DNA of 32,476 nt from Candidatus Aerophobota bacterium (GTDB taxonomy: Bacteria; Aerophobota; Aerophobia; Aerophobales; AE-B3A). Each line of letters opens with the position of its first letter. Position 1 is the stretch's first letter. The stretch is taken from contig JAUVZN010000003.1 in assembly GCA_030602545.1 (NCBI GenBank), positions 1 through 32,476 on the forward strand, read 5' to 3'. A program made the position numbers and the translations under genes. The notes below the pieces were generated by a model that saw only the letters and a list, made by a program, of their open reading frames with translations, was not told the origin of the DNA and searched no databases. Of the stretch, positions 22,101-29,444 are shown one piece after another.

Positions 22101-23634
22101 GGATACCCAGGAAAGAATAAAGGAAGCCATAAAGGAGCATAAATTAAACAGAGTGGTAGTTGCTTCTTGCACTCCAAGAACTCACGAGCCTCTTTTCCAG
22201 GAGACCATAAGGGAAGCAGGCTTAAACCCTCATCTTTTTGAGATGGCTAATATTCGTGACCAGGATTCCTGGGTTCATATGAGAGAGCCAGAAAAAGCTA
22301 CGGAAAAAGCCAAAGATTTAGTAAGAATGGCGGTGGCAAAAGCTTGTTTAATAGAGTCCTTACCTAGTTTTTCCTCAGAAGTTATTCAGAAAGGGCTTGT
22401 TATTGGAGGGGGTTTAGCGGGAATGATAGCTGCCTTAAATATAGCTGAACAGGAGTTTGAGGTATATCTTATGGAAAAGGAAGCCGAGTTAGGGGGAAAT
22501 TTAAGAAATCTTCATTATACTCTGGAGAACGAAGATATGCAGAGTTATCTGAAGTCGATAGTTAAAGAGGTAGAAGAGAATCCGAAAATCAAAGTATACA
22601 GGAATGTAAATATCAAAAGTGTAGAAGGATATGTAGGAAACTTTAAGACAACCATAGTACAAAATGAGGAAACTGAAAAGATAGAACTAGAACATGGAGT
22701 AATAGTTGTAGCTACCGGTGCTAAAGAGTCAAAGCCTAAAGAATATTTATATGGAGAAGATGAGAGAATAGTTACTCAGTTAGAACTTGAAGAGATGTTA
22801 GCCAGGCCCGATTCCAAAATTCCCACTCTCAACACTATAGTGATGATTCAATGTGTGGGCTCCAGAGAGAATGAGAGACCCTATTGCAGCCGGGTATGTT
22901 GCAGTGATGCAATGAAGAATGCTCTCAAGATGAAAAAAGAGAATCCTAGGGCAAATATATTTATTTTATATAGAGATATGAGAACCTATGGCTTTAAAGA
23001 AAGCTTCTATCAAGAATCTCGGGAGAAAGGAGTAGTTTTTATAAGATATGATAAGGATAAAAAGCCTTATGTAACCAGAGACGCTGAGGGTTTAACAGTA
23101 GAAGTTTTGGATCCTATTCTTAAAGAGAAACTTCGTATAACTGCTGATCTTCTGGTATTGAGTACAGCTATTATTCCTAATGAAGATAACCAAACTCTTG
23201 CTCAATTATTAAAGGTTCCTTTAACAGAGGATGGATTTTATTTAGAAGCTCATGTGAAACTCCGCCCCGTAGATTTTTCTACTCGGGGTATATTTTTAGC
23301 AGGAATGGCTCATGGTCCAAAGTTTATCAAGGAGACTATTTCTCAAGCTTATGCTGCTGCTGAGAAAGCCTGCAGTGTAATTTGCAAAGATCGTGTTGAG
23401 GCAGAGGCAATTATTGCCCAAGTGAATGAGAGATGGTGCCGGGGATGTGGTATATGTGTCTCAGCATGTCCCTATGAAGCTATAAGTATAGATGAGGAGA
23501 CTAATTTAGCCAAGGTAACCGAGGTGCTTTGTCAGGGTTGTGGTGCCTGTAGCGCTGCTTGTCCCAGTGGAGCTATTCAACAGAAGGGTTTTCAAAGAAA
23601 TCAGATTCTTTCCATGGTGGATATAGCACTATAA
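19192..23634 (+). CDS. Giant fusion: HdrA-like unit with inserted GltD/NfnB-like NAD(P)H module, joined to a second HdrA-like unit
   Basis: 1480 residues from ATG 19192, chosen because AGGTGAGG lies 8 bases upstream; an in-frame GTG at 19177 lacks a site. Order of domains: HdrA FAD half with VVGGGIGGIQASLDLAESG (about 9) and CTGCAECVESCP (108). Then a GltD/NfnB-like insert: CRLTCPGGVNVQGYIALI (from 159), RICHHPCEEKC (about 201), FAD motif IGAGPAGLTCAYDLAKLG (about 263), NAD(P)H motif IGGGNVAIDVALSSLRVGA (about 394), VFAGGDVVSGPASV. Then CLDCGICSECLECVKTC (626) and the remainder of HdrA (QCVGSRD about 724; PETVTQASGAA about 880). A second HdrA begins at FVCHCGINIGG (about 930), with GGGLAGM (about 1071), WCRGCGICVSACP (about 1415) and CQGCGACSAACP (about 1446). 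It predicts three flavins and one NAD(P)H site in one chain. Copy 2 lacks the inserted ferredoxin. The pair resembles QmoA plus QmoB/HdrA partners joined together. Confidence 0.92.
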   Translation: MEKNVGAVMVVGGGIGGIQASLDLAESGFKIYLVDKKPGIGGVMAQLDKTFPTNDCSMCILSPKLLGTGRDENIEIMSYTEVERVEGEAGDFKVTLRKKPRYVDLDKCTGCAECVESCPVEVLTEFEEGLSNRKAIYRLYPQVVPNVFTIDKNENKPPCRLTCPGGVNVQGYIALISQGKFKEAYELIRERVPFPGVLGRICHHPCEEKCNRKDFDEPLAIASLKRFVADYVAEHQEELLSPKKDEEKESKEPPKIREEKVAIIGAGPAGLTCAYDLAKLGYKVTVFEAQSSPGGMMYAGIPGYRLSKEVLKREIKQIEEIGVKILLNTPIRSKEEFEKLRRNYQAIFTAIGARKSKKLRLEGSDLKGVLYGVEFLKHVNEGKEITIGERVAVIGGGNVAIDVALSSLRVGAEEVHLFCLESREEMPAFEWEIEEAVREGINLHCSRGPKRIIGKEEKVGGLETILCSSVFDAEGRFSPKFKEKTESTIDVDTVIIAIGQEADFAGFKEVRITPHQTIDVDKISLATSVPGVFAGGDVVSGPASVIEAISQGHEAAISIDRSLKSEDLIEGREKIEEEAAEAPEKEVALEKREIMPALSLQDRKRDFKEIELGFTEKMAIDEAKRCLDCGICSECLECVKTCKAEAILPDMVEEKVEIKVGSIILSFGFDEFNPRVKGEYGYGRFPNVISSIEFERILSASGPYEGQVVRPSDKKLPKKIAWIQCVGSRDIKSGYPYCSSVCCMYATKEAVIAKEHAGSELTCHIYFMDMRCFGKDFDKYYERAENEHGIEYRRCRVSSVEEDLPTDNLRIKYETEEGNLKEEEYDLVVLSVGLTPSEDVLRISEKLGLQLNEYNFIKSDELFPVDTTRKGIYACGAILEPKDIPETVTQASGAAARASSLLSSARRTLIKEKEYPPEIDVSGEAPRIGVFVCHCGINIGGVVDVPAVVEYTKRLPNVVYAEDNLYTCSQDTQERIKEAIKEHKLNRVVVASCTPRTHEPLFQETIREAGLNPHLFEMANIRDQDSWVHMREPEKATEKAKDLVRMAVAKACLIESLPSFSSEVIQKGLVIGGGLAGMIAALNIAEQEFEVYLMEKEAELGGNLRNLHYTLENEDMQSYLKSIVKEVEENPKIKVYRNVNIKSVEGYVGNFKTTIVQNEETEKIELEHGVIVVATGAKESKPKEYLYGEDERIVTQLELEEMLARPDSKIPTLNTIVMIQCVGSRENERPYCSRVCCSDAMKNALKMKKENPRANIFILYRDMRTYGFKESFYQESREKGVVFIRYDKDKKPYVTRDAEGLTVEVLDPILKEKLRITADLLVLSTAIIPNEDNQTLAQLLKVPLTEDGFYLEAHVKLRPVDFSTRGIFLAGMAHGPKFIKETISQAYAAAEKACSVICKDRVEAEAIIAQVNERWCRGCGICVSACPYEAISIDEETNLAKVTEVLCQGCGACSAACPSGAIQQKGFQRNQILSMVDIAL

Positions 23635-23669
23635 AGAGATTTACTATGAGTATATGAAGGAGGTAATTG

Positions 23670-24092
23670 ATGGCTAATTTTGAGCCAAAGATAGTTGGTT
23701 TTTTGTGTAATTGGTGTACCTATGCGGGAGCAGACCTTGCGGGTACTTCAAGAATGCAATATCCGCCAAATATTAGGCCTATCAGAGTGATGTGTTCGGG
23801 GTCGGTTGATTCTGCTTATGTCCTTCGGGCTTTATTAGAAGGAGCTGATGGAGTCTTTATTGGCGGATGTCATCCCGGAGATTGCCATTATGTGAGTGGA
23901 AATTATAAGGAGAGGAGAAGAATTACTGTTTTGAAAAGTATTTTGAAAACCTTAGGGTTGGATGATAATCGAGTCTGGATTAGGTGGGTCAGTGCCAGCG
24001 AAGGTAAGAGATATGCGGATACTATATCTGAGATGACATCTCATTTGAAAAAATTAGGTCCCAATCCTATAAGTAAGTACTGGTCTTTATAG
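23670..24092 (+). CDS. mvhD: MvhD/FlpD-like [2Fe-2S] electron-transfer subunit
   Basis: 140 residues from ATG 23670 (AAGGAGG six bases before; an adjacent TTG at 23667 is less likely). The start IVGFLCNWCTYAGADLAGTSR, the segment IRVMCSGSVDS and GGCHPGDCHYVSGN are the MvhD signature. The five conserved cysteines are at 13, 16, 42, 67 and 72. MvhD carries a [2Fe-2S] cluster that feeds HdrA from a hydrogenase or formate dehydrogenase. Neither enzyme is encoded in the window. The gene sits between the HdrA fusion and the FrhB-like gene, suggesting electrons arrive from the GltD-like NAD(P)H module or from the FrhB-like protein. Confidence 0.93.
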   Translation: MANFEPKIVGFLCNWCTYAGADLAGTSRMQYPPNIRPIRVMCSGSVDSAYVLRALLEGADGVFIGGCHPGDCHYVSGNYKERRRITVLKSILKTLGLDDNRVWIRWVSASEGKRYADTISEMTSHLKKLGPNPISKYWSL

Positions 24093-24103
24093 AGGTGAAG
24101 GAA

Positions 24104-25231
24104 ATGACAAAAGAGGTAGTTATTGAGGTAAAGAATGGTAAAGTAAAAGAAGCGATTAATTCTTTTTTAAAAGGTCTTCTTGAAAAAAATCTGGTGAGTG
24201 CACTTCTAGTTTCTCGGGAGGTCCCCTCAAAAGATAATGTGGTTCAGAGTTTGGTGACTAATTCCCATGGACTAAAAGAGGCAAATGTTATTGCTCCTGT
24301 CCTTCCGGTTAATTCGGCAAGGATTATCTCTGAGATGACCAGACTCAGTCCCCATAAAAGTCCTGTAGGAATTGTTCTTAGGTCCTGTGAAATAAGAGCC
24401 TTGATAGAGCTGGTTAAATTAAAACAAGCTTCCTTAGATAATCTACTTATAATTGGAGTAGATTGCTTAGGGACCTATTCAGTTAGTGATTATCAGGGCC
24501 TCTGTAAGCAAGGTGATTCGCCTTTAGACGAACTATTAAGGAAATTTAAGGAGGAAAACGAAGATGCTAAATTAAGAGAGGCCTGTCGGGTGTGTGAATA
24601 CGCTATCCCCTCTAATGCCGATTTAGTTGTCGGCTTAATAGGGGTAGATTTTGAAAAGAATATTCTTCTTGAGTCTCGTACTGAAAAAGGAGAAGGAATT
24701 TTAGAAAAATTCTCTTTTCCAAAATTTAACCAATCAAAGGAAAGAGAAGAATCTGTCTCTAAGTATATTGATGAAAAAATAGCCAAAAGAGATGCTCTTT
24801 TTTCTCAGACAAAAAAAGAGGTAGGGAATTGGGAGAATTTGCTTTCAGTCTTTTCTACCTGCATTAGCTGTCATAATTGTATGAGAGTTTGTCCCATTTG
24901 CTATTGCAGAGAATGTTTCTTCAAGTCCCCTACTTTTGAATTTGATTCAGAAAAATACCTGGGGTGGGCTAAAAGAAAAGGCTCTATTAAAATGCCCAAA
25001 GATACTATTCTTTTTCATTTGGGGAGAATGAGTCATATGGCTACTTCCTGTGTAGGATGCGGAGTCTGTGAAGGGGCTTGTCCCAGTAATATCCCACTTC
25101 TTAGAATATTTAAAACAGTAGGCCATAATGTGCAACAGATTTTCAAGTATGTTCCCGGAAGAGATTTAGAAGAGCCATTGCCACTTACTACTTTTAAAGA
25201 AGATGAACTTCAAGGTGTGGGGGAGGAGTAA
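24104..25231 (+). CDS. FrhB/FdhB-like flavo-Fe-S protein (F420 hydrogenase/dehydrogenase beta-subunit family)
   Basis: 375 residues from ATG 24104, with GAGGTG six bases upstream; GTG 24095 is within that ribosome site. The core shows VGIVLRSCEIRALIELVKL (88-106) and GVDCLGTYSV (118-127), typical of the FrhB fold that binds FAD and F420 or NAD(P)H. CRVC follows at 161-164. The C-terminal region is cysteine-rich: CISCHNCMRVCPICYCREC (253-271) and CVGCGVCEGACP (316-327), so at least two [4Fe-4S] clusters. Similar proteins occur beside bacterial HdrABC-MvhD sets, where they are thought to exchange hydride with a soluble carrier. The true cofactor partner is unknown. The middle (about 195-245) is charged and variable. 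Confidence 0.82.
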   Translation: MTKEVVIEVKNGKVKEAINSFLKGLLEKNLVSALLVSREVPSKDNVVQSLVTNSHGLKEANVIAPVLPVNSARIISEMTRLSPHKSPVGIVLRSCEIRALIELVKLKQASLDNLLIIGVDCLGTYSVSDYQGLCKQGDSPLDELLRKFKEENEDAKLREACRVCEYAIPSNADLVVGLIGVDFEKNILLESRTEKGEGILEKFSFPKFNQSKEREESVSKYIDEKIAKRDALFSQTKKEVGNWENLLSVFSTCISCHNCMRVCPICYCRECFFKSPTFEFDSEKYLGWAKRKGSIKMPKDTILFHLGRMSHMATSCVGCGVCEGACPSNIPLLRIFKTVGHNVQQIFKYVPGRDLEEPLPLTTFKEDELQGVGEE

Positions 25232-25232
25232 A

Positions 25233-25757
25233 ATGAGTGAAAATGAAGAAAAGATTATCAAGGTAAATGAATTAAACCCCAATTTTAAATATGAGATTCA
25301 AGCGCAACCCGGAGGCGAGAATATTACTCGCTGCTTTGCCTGTGGCACCTGCAGCGCTGCCTGTCCTGTGAGAGAGGTAAACGAGAAGTATAATCCCCGA
25401 AAGATTATTAGAATGGCTTTATTGGGAATGAAAGAGAGGGTTCTTTCCAGCGATTTTATCTGGCTCTGTTCCAGCTGTTATACCTGCTATGAGAGATGTC
25501 CCCAGGATGTAAGAATTACAGAACTGATGAATGCTATGAAAAATATAGCTGTAAAAGAAGGATATATTCATCCATCTTTTGTAGCTCAAATGGAGGCTTT
25601 AAACTCTCATGGGAGACTTTATGAAATGGGGGAGTTCGATAATAAAAAGCGAGTAAAGGTTGGTCTTCCTCCCATAGAGGAAACTGCCGAGGATACCAAA
25701 AAATTATTTAAACAGGAAGGTGTGGATAAACTTATTGAGTTTAAGGAGGGAGGATAA
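25233..25757 (+). CDS. hdrC: HdrC-like ferredoxin subunit (second copy)
   Basis: 174 residues from ATG 25233, directly preceded by GGGAGGAG; the frame extends to 25203 inside the previous gene. Two [4Fe-4S] motifs: CFACGTCSAACP (Cys34, 37, 40, 44) and CSSCYTCYERCP (Cys79, 82, 85, 89), with NPRKIIRMALLGMKERVL between them as in canonical HdrC. The C-terminal 80 residues (GRLYEMGEFDNKKRVKVGLPP) match longer HdrC proteins of bacterial and archaeal heterodisulfide reductases. It is closer to classical HdrC than the 13319 copy. It overlaps hdrB by TAATG. Confidence 0.92.
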   Translation: MSENEEKIIKVNELNPNFKYEIQAQPGGENITRCFACGTCSAACPVREVNEKYNPRKIIRMALLGMKERVLSSDFIWLCSSCYTCYERCPQDVRITELMNAMKNIAVKEGYIHPSFVAQMEALNSHGRLYEMGEFDNKKRVKVGLPPIEETAEDTKKLFKQEGVDKLIEFKEGG

Positions 25758-26629
25758 TGAAATACGCTTTATTTTTGGGATGTACTGTTCCGGTGAGGGC
25801 TTTAAATTATGAAGTTTCTGCAAGGAAAGTAGCCCATAAGCTAAATATAGAGTTTGTAGATATAAATGATTTTAGCTGTTGTGGTTTTCCTGTAAAATCG
25901 GTGGATAGAGATACTTTTCTTTTAATGGCCGCTAAAAATTTAAGTTTGGCGGAAGAGAAGGGTTTGGATATATGTTCTCTTTGTAGTGCCTGCACTTCCG
26001 TTTTAACAGAAGCAAATAAAGAGCTAAAAGAAGATGAAGATTTACGGAAAGGGATAAATAAGGAGCTTTCAGTTTTAGGGAGAAAATATGAGGGAAGGAT
26101 AAAAGTAAAACATTTTGCCCGAATTTTATATGAGGATGTGGGTCTGGATAAGATAAGGGAGAATTTAAGGGTTGATTTGTCTAAATTTAGCTTTGCTGCT
26201 CACTATGGCTGCCATTACTTAAAACCTTCAGAAATATACGAGGGTTTTGATGACCCCGAAAATCCAAAAACTCTGGATGAGTTAATTGAGCTGACAGGAG
26301 CAAAATCTATTCCTTATGAAGATAAAAAGGGGTGTTGTGGTGGGGGAATTTTGGGTATAGATGAAATGACAGCTCTGAAAGTAGCTAAGACTAAGCTTGA
26401 CCATGTAAAATCTGCTGGAGCAGATGCTGTCTGCTTGATTTGCCCTTTTTGTAGTATTATGTATGAAGGAAGTCAAAAAAAGATGGAGAGGGAATTTGAG
26501 GCAGAGTATAATCTACCCGTTTTATATTATCCTCAAATTCTTGGTCTTGCTCTGGGAATTCCTCAAGATGAGTTAGGGTTCCGCATGAACCGGGTTAAAC
26601 CTCGGGAAATTATCGCTCAATTGAGCTAG
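25757..26629 (+). CDS. hdrB: HdrB-like catalytic subunit with two CCG domains (second copy)
   Basis: 290 residues, the classical HdrB length. The first cluster motif is Cys9-x31-CC (FLGCTVPVRALNYE, FSCCGFP) followed by CSAC. The second is YGCHYLKPSEIYEG, KGCCGGGILG and CPFC. All ligands for two non-cubane [4Fe-4S] clusters are present, and both CCG triplets are intact, unlike the 13734 copy. The C-terminus VLYYPQILGLALGIPQDELGF is a strong HdrB signature. It is the last gene of the redox module; its stop codon lies inside an inverted repeat. The disulfide substrate is unknown. This copy is expected to partner the HdrA fusion, MvhD and HdrC encoded just upstream. Confidence 0.94.
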   Translation: MKYALFLGCTVPVRALNYEVSARKVAHKLNIEFVDINDFSCCGFPVKSVDRDTFLLMAAKNLSLAEEKGLDICSLCSACTSVLTEANKELKEDEDLRKGINKELSVLGRKYEGRIKVKHFARILYEDVGLDKIRENLRVDLSKFSFAAHYGCHYLKPSEIYEGFDDPENPKTLDELIELTGAKSIPYEDKKGCCGGGILGIDEMTALKVAKTKLDHVKSAGADAVCLICPFCSIMYEGSQKKMEREFEAEYNLPVLYYPQILGLALGIPQDELGFRMNRVKPREIIAQLS

Positions 26630-26677
26630 TGCTCCTTCGGGGAAAAGTCCCGAAATATTCTTTACAGTGAGCACTAG
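26626..26677 (+). promoter_or_regulatory. Nested double inverted repeat after the Hdr module
   Basis: Outer arms CTAGTGCTC (26626-26634) and GAGCACTAG (26669-26677) are perfect over 9 bases. Inside, TTCGGG (26636-26641) and CCCGAA (26649-26654) form a perfect 6-bp hairpin with a 7-base loop, followed by ATATTCTTTA. The inner hairpin with its T-rich tail looks like a weak terminator. The outer arms could enclose or compete with it. It marks the junction between the Hdr genes and the LarA-like gene. Confidence 0.7.
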
Positions 26678-26758
26678 ATGAGGATGAGCTGGCGATTGAC
26701 GGTAAGAGACCATTTGATATAGCATGAGGGCAGACTTAACAGCAAAAAGGAGTAGGGT

Positions 26759-28027
26759 ATGAAGGAAATAGAGTTTCCCAGTATGGCAGGCATCCGGCAG
26801 AAACTCGAGGCTCCGAGATTAGAGAATATTGCTCACGAGCTAAGAGAGGGGATGGTCAGATCCAGACTTAAGGAAAGAGTAAAACCTAATGATGAGGTGG
26901 CGGTAACCGCTGGCAGTAGAGGTATAGCCAATATTGTCCAGATCACTGCCACCATAGTAGAGGAGTTGAAGAAACTGGGAGCTCGCCCCTTCATAGTCCC
27001 CGCCATGGGATCACATGGAGGAGCCACCGCTGAAGGACAGATCGAGATCCTGGCTGGTTATGGCATTACTGAGGATTCGGTTGGAGTGCCTATTCGCTCT
27101 TCCATGGAGGTGGTAAAGATAGGAGAGATAAAGGATCAGGTTCCTGTGTTCATGGATAAGATAGCCCTAAGGAGCGATGCTATTGTTGTGGTTAATCGCA
27201 TTAAGCCCCACACTTCTTTCAGAGGTCCATTTGAGTCGGGTCTGATGAAAATGTTGGCCATTGGTTTGGGAAAACATGAAGGAGCCTCTTTGGTGCACTC
27301 TTTCGGATCCAGGGGCTTAAGAGAAATGGTTCCAGAGGCAGCCAGAGTTATGATGAGTAAAGCTAATTTTGTCCTGGGGGTTGGTATACTGGAAAATGCT
27401 TATGATGAGACAGCCAGAATTGTGGTTCTTGATCCAGAGGATTTTGAAAAAGAGGAGCCACACCTGTTGGAGGAAGCCCGCCGGCTTATGCCCCGTCTTC
27501 CTTTCGATGAGATAGATATCCTCATTGTGGATGAGTTAGGCAAAAATATCAGCGGCACGGGTATGGATACCAATATTATTGGTCGCCTCCTGATAAGAGG
27601 AGAGAAGGAATTTGAGAAGCCCAATATCAACAAGATCATCGTTCTTGATGTAACTCCTGCCTCTCATGGGAATACTTTAGGGGTGGGACTGGCTGATATT
27701 ACCACCAGAAGGCTGGTGAACAAAATTGACTATCACGCTATGTACACCAATGCCTTAACCGCGGGGTTTCTTAACCGTGTCTTTGTTCCATTGACCTGTG
27801 AGACAGACAAAGAAGCCATAACCACAGCCATAAGCACTTTTAAGAGAAAAGATCCCCAAAGCCTCAAGGTGATGAGGATAAAGAATACTCTGAAAATAGA
27901 GAAATTGTATATTTCGGAGCCTCTACTTGAGGAGGCCCGAGCAAGGGATGATATCCAGATCCTTGGTGAGATAGAACCTATGAAATTTGACTCCCAGGGC
28001 AACCTGGCGGGAGGAGACTATGCTTAA
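26759..28027 (+). CDS. LarA-like nickel-dependent racemase family protein (DUF2088)
   Basis: 422 residues. The N-terminal DUF2088/LarA domain shows VAVTAGSRGIANI (47-59), PAMGSHGGATAEGQ (81-94, His86), VVNRIKPHTSFRG (144-156, His151) and LAIGLGKHEGA (166-176, Lys172-His173), which cover the usual metal and substrate positions. LarA racemases invert lactate or other 2-hydroxyacids using a nickel-pincer cofactor made by LarB, LarC and LarE. Those genes are not in the window, so cofactor loading is unproven. AAAAAGGAG precedes the ATG. The stop overlaps the GlcD-type gene by eight bases, so it likely supplies one stereoisomer to that oxidase. The substrate may be lactate, malate or another hydroxyacid. 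Confidence 0.85.
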   Translation: MKEIEFPSMAGIRQKLEAPRLENIAHELREGMVRSRLKERVKPNDEVAVTAGSRGIANIVQITATIVEELKKLGARPFIVPAMGSHGGATAEGQIEILAGYGITEDSVGVPIRSSMEVVKIGEIKDQVPVFMDKIALRSDAIVVVNRIKPHTSFRGPFESGLMKMLAIGLGKHEGASLVHSFGSRGLREMVPEAARVMMSKANFVLGVGILENAYDETARIVVLDPEDFEKEEPHLLEEARRLMPRLPFDEIDILIVDELGKNISGTGMDTNIIGRLLIRGEKEFEKPNINKIIVLDVTPASHGNTLGVGLADITTRRLVNKIDYHAMYTNALTAGFLNRVFVPLTCETDKEAITTAISTFKRKDPQSLKVMRIKNTLKIEKLYISEPLLEEARARDDIQILGEIEPMKFDSQGNLAGGDYA

Positions 28028-29444
28028 ACAACTGCGTGCTATCGTAGGAGAGGAGAATGTCTCCGATGATTTGGCGGATCGGTATATCTATGGCTCAGAT
28101 GCCTCTATTCATCAAAGCTCTCCTTCAGTGGTGGTAAGGCCAGGGAGCATAAAGGAAATTCAGGAAATCTTAAGATTTGCTAACAGAGAGAAGATTCCTG
28201 TAGTGCCCAGAGGTGCGGGGACGGGAGAGTCGGGAAGCGCTGTTCCCCTGGATGGAGGAATTGTCCTGGATCTTAAACGTATGGACAAAATACTGGAAAT
28301 TCGACCCCAAGATATGTTCTGTCGGGTGGAGCCCGGCGTCATCAACGATGAGCTGAATCGTGAGCTGAAACCCTACGGGTTTTTCTTCCCTCCCACACCT
28401 GCAAGTGGAAAAGTGTGTACCATAGGAGGGATGATTGCCAACAATGCCTCGGGAATGAGAGCTATCAAGTACGGAGCCACCCGGGATGCCGTTTTAGGGC
28501 TAAAGGTGGTTTTGGCCAACGGGGACCTGGTGAGGATGGGAACCAGCACTATCATTCAAGCTTCGGGTTATCAACTGGAAAGATTGATGGTGGGAAGTGA
28601 AGGTACCCTGGGAGTTATGGTGGAGGCCACCCTGCGTCTGAAGCCGCTGCCCGAAGAAAGAGCAGTGGGTAGGGCTCTATTCTATGAGCTGAGTCAGGCA
28701 GGAGATGCTGTCTCCAAGATAATTACTGAGGGAATCGTCCCCTCGGCCTTGGAACTGATGGATGAGGTAGCCATTAAGTCAGTTAATAAGGCTCTTAAGG
28801 CTGGTCTTCCTGAAGTAGAGGCGCTGATTTTATTTGAGTGCGACGGAATTAAAGCTAGTTTCAATCATGAAATACAGAAGATAAAGAAAATATGTGAGGA
28901 TTGCGGAGCTTTTGACATCATCATTAGTGATAATCCAGAGGAGATGGAGAAGCTCTGGGAGGTAAGATCTTCCATTTTCCCCGCCACCAGTATGTACAAG
29001 GAGGATCGGATTCGGGCAACTTTAGCCGAGGATATCACCGTTCCTGTCTCCAGGCTCCCAGAGTTAGTAGAAGGGATTCACCGGATTGCCAGGGAAAACG
29101 GCATCATCATCGGAACTTATGGGCATGCGGGTGAGGGGCTTATTCACACTGCTTTTCTGGTTAATCCCCGAGTGAGCGATGAGTGGGATAGAACCCGCAA
29201 GGCTGTGGATGAGGTCTTCGCTCTGGTGCAGCACCTGGGGGGAACCACCTCCGGGGAACACGGCATAGGAATTTCCAAAGCCCCGTATTTTAAGAAGGAG
29301 AGGAAGGAGCTTCTGGAGCTTATGAGGGGAATCAAGAAGGTCTTTGATCCCCATAACATTCTCAATCCTCATAAACTCATGGATGCTCCGGAAGATTTCT
29401 TCACCGCTACCAAACTCAGATATCCAGTCAAGGAGAGGAGATGA
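28020..29444 (+). CDS. glcD: FAD-linked 2-hydroxyacid oxidase/dehydrogenase, GlcD/D-lactate dehydrogenase family
   Basis: 474 residues from ATG 28020 with GGGAGGAG upstream; the longer frame from 27987 lies in the larA-like gene. The FAD_binding_4 (PCMH-type) domain has VVVRPGSIKEIQEILRFAN (37-55), VVPRGAGTGESGSAVP (61-76), FPPTPASGKVCTIGGMIANNASG and GSEGTLGVMVEATLRL. The C-terminal substrate domain ends with TYGHAGEGLIHTAFLV, GGTTSGEHGIG and KKVFDPHNILNPHKL. It oxidises D-lactate, glycolate or a similar 2-hydroxyacid and passes electrons to the Fe-S partner encoded next (ATGA overlap). With the LarA-like protein both lactate enantiomers could be used. Confidence 0.93.
   Translation: MLKQLRAIVGEENVSDDLADRYIYGSDASIHQSSPSVVVRPGSIKEIQEILRFANREKIPVVPRGAGTGESGSAVPLDGGIVLDLKRMDKILEIRPQDMFCRVEPGVINDELNRELKPYGFFFPPTPASGKVCTIGGMIANNASGMRAIKYGATRDAVLGLKVVLANGDLVRMGTSTIIQASGYQLERLMVGSEGTLGVMVEATLRLKPLPEERAVGRALFYELSQAGDAVSKIITEGIVPSALELMDEVAIKSVNKALKAGLPEVEALILFECDGIKASFNHEIQKIKKICEDCGAFDIIISDNPEEMEKLWEVRSSIFPATSMYKEDRIRATLAEDITVPVSRLPELVEGIHRIARENGIIIGTYGHAGEGLIHTAFLVNPRVSDEWDRTRKAVDEVFALVQHLGGTTSGEHGIGISKAPYFKKERKELLELMRGIKKVFDPHNILNPHKLMDAPEDFFTATKLRYPVKERR

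Noticed and set aside
11839-26629. Calling the module a standard sulfur-oxidising sHdr cluster
   Set aside because: No TusA, DsrE, rhodanese or sulfur dioxygenase genes; fumarate reductase, MvhD, FrhB-like and NAD(P)H modules are present instead. The gene-order resemblance is noted as a parallel only.
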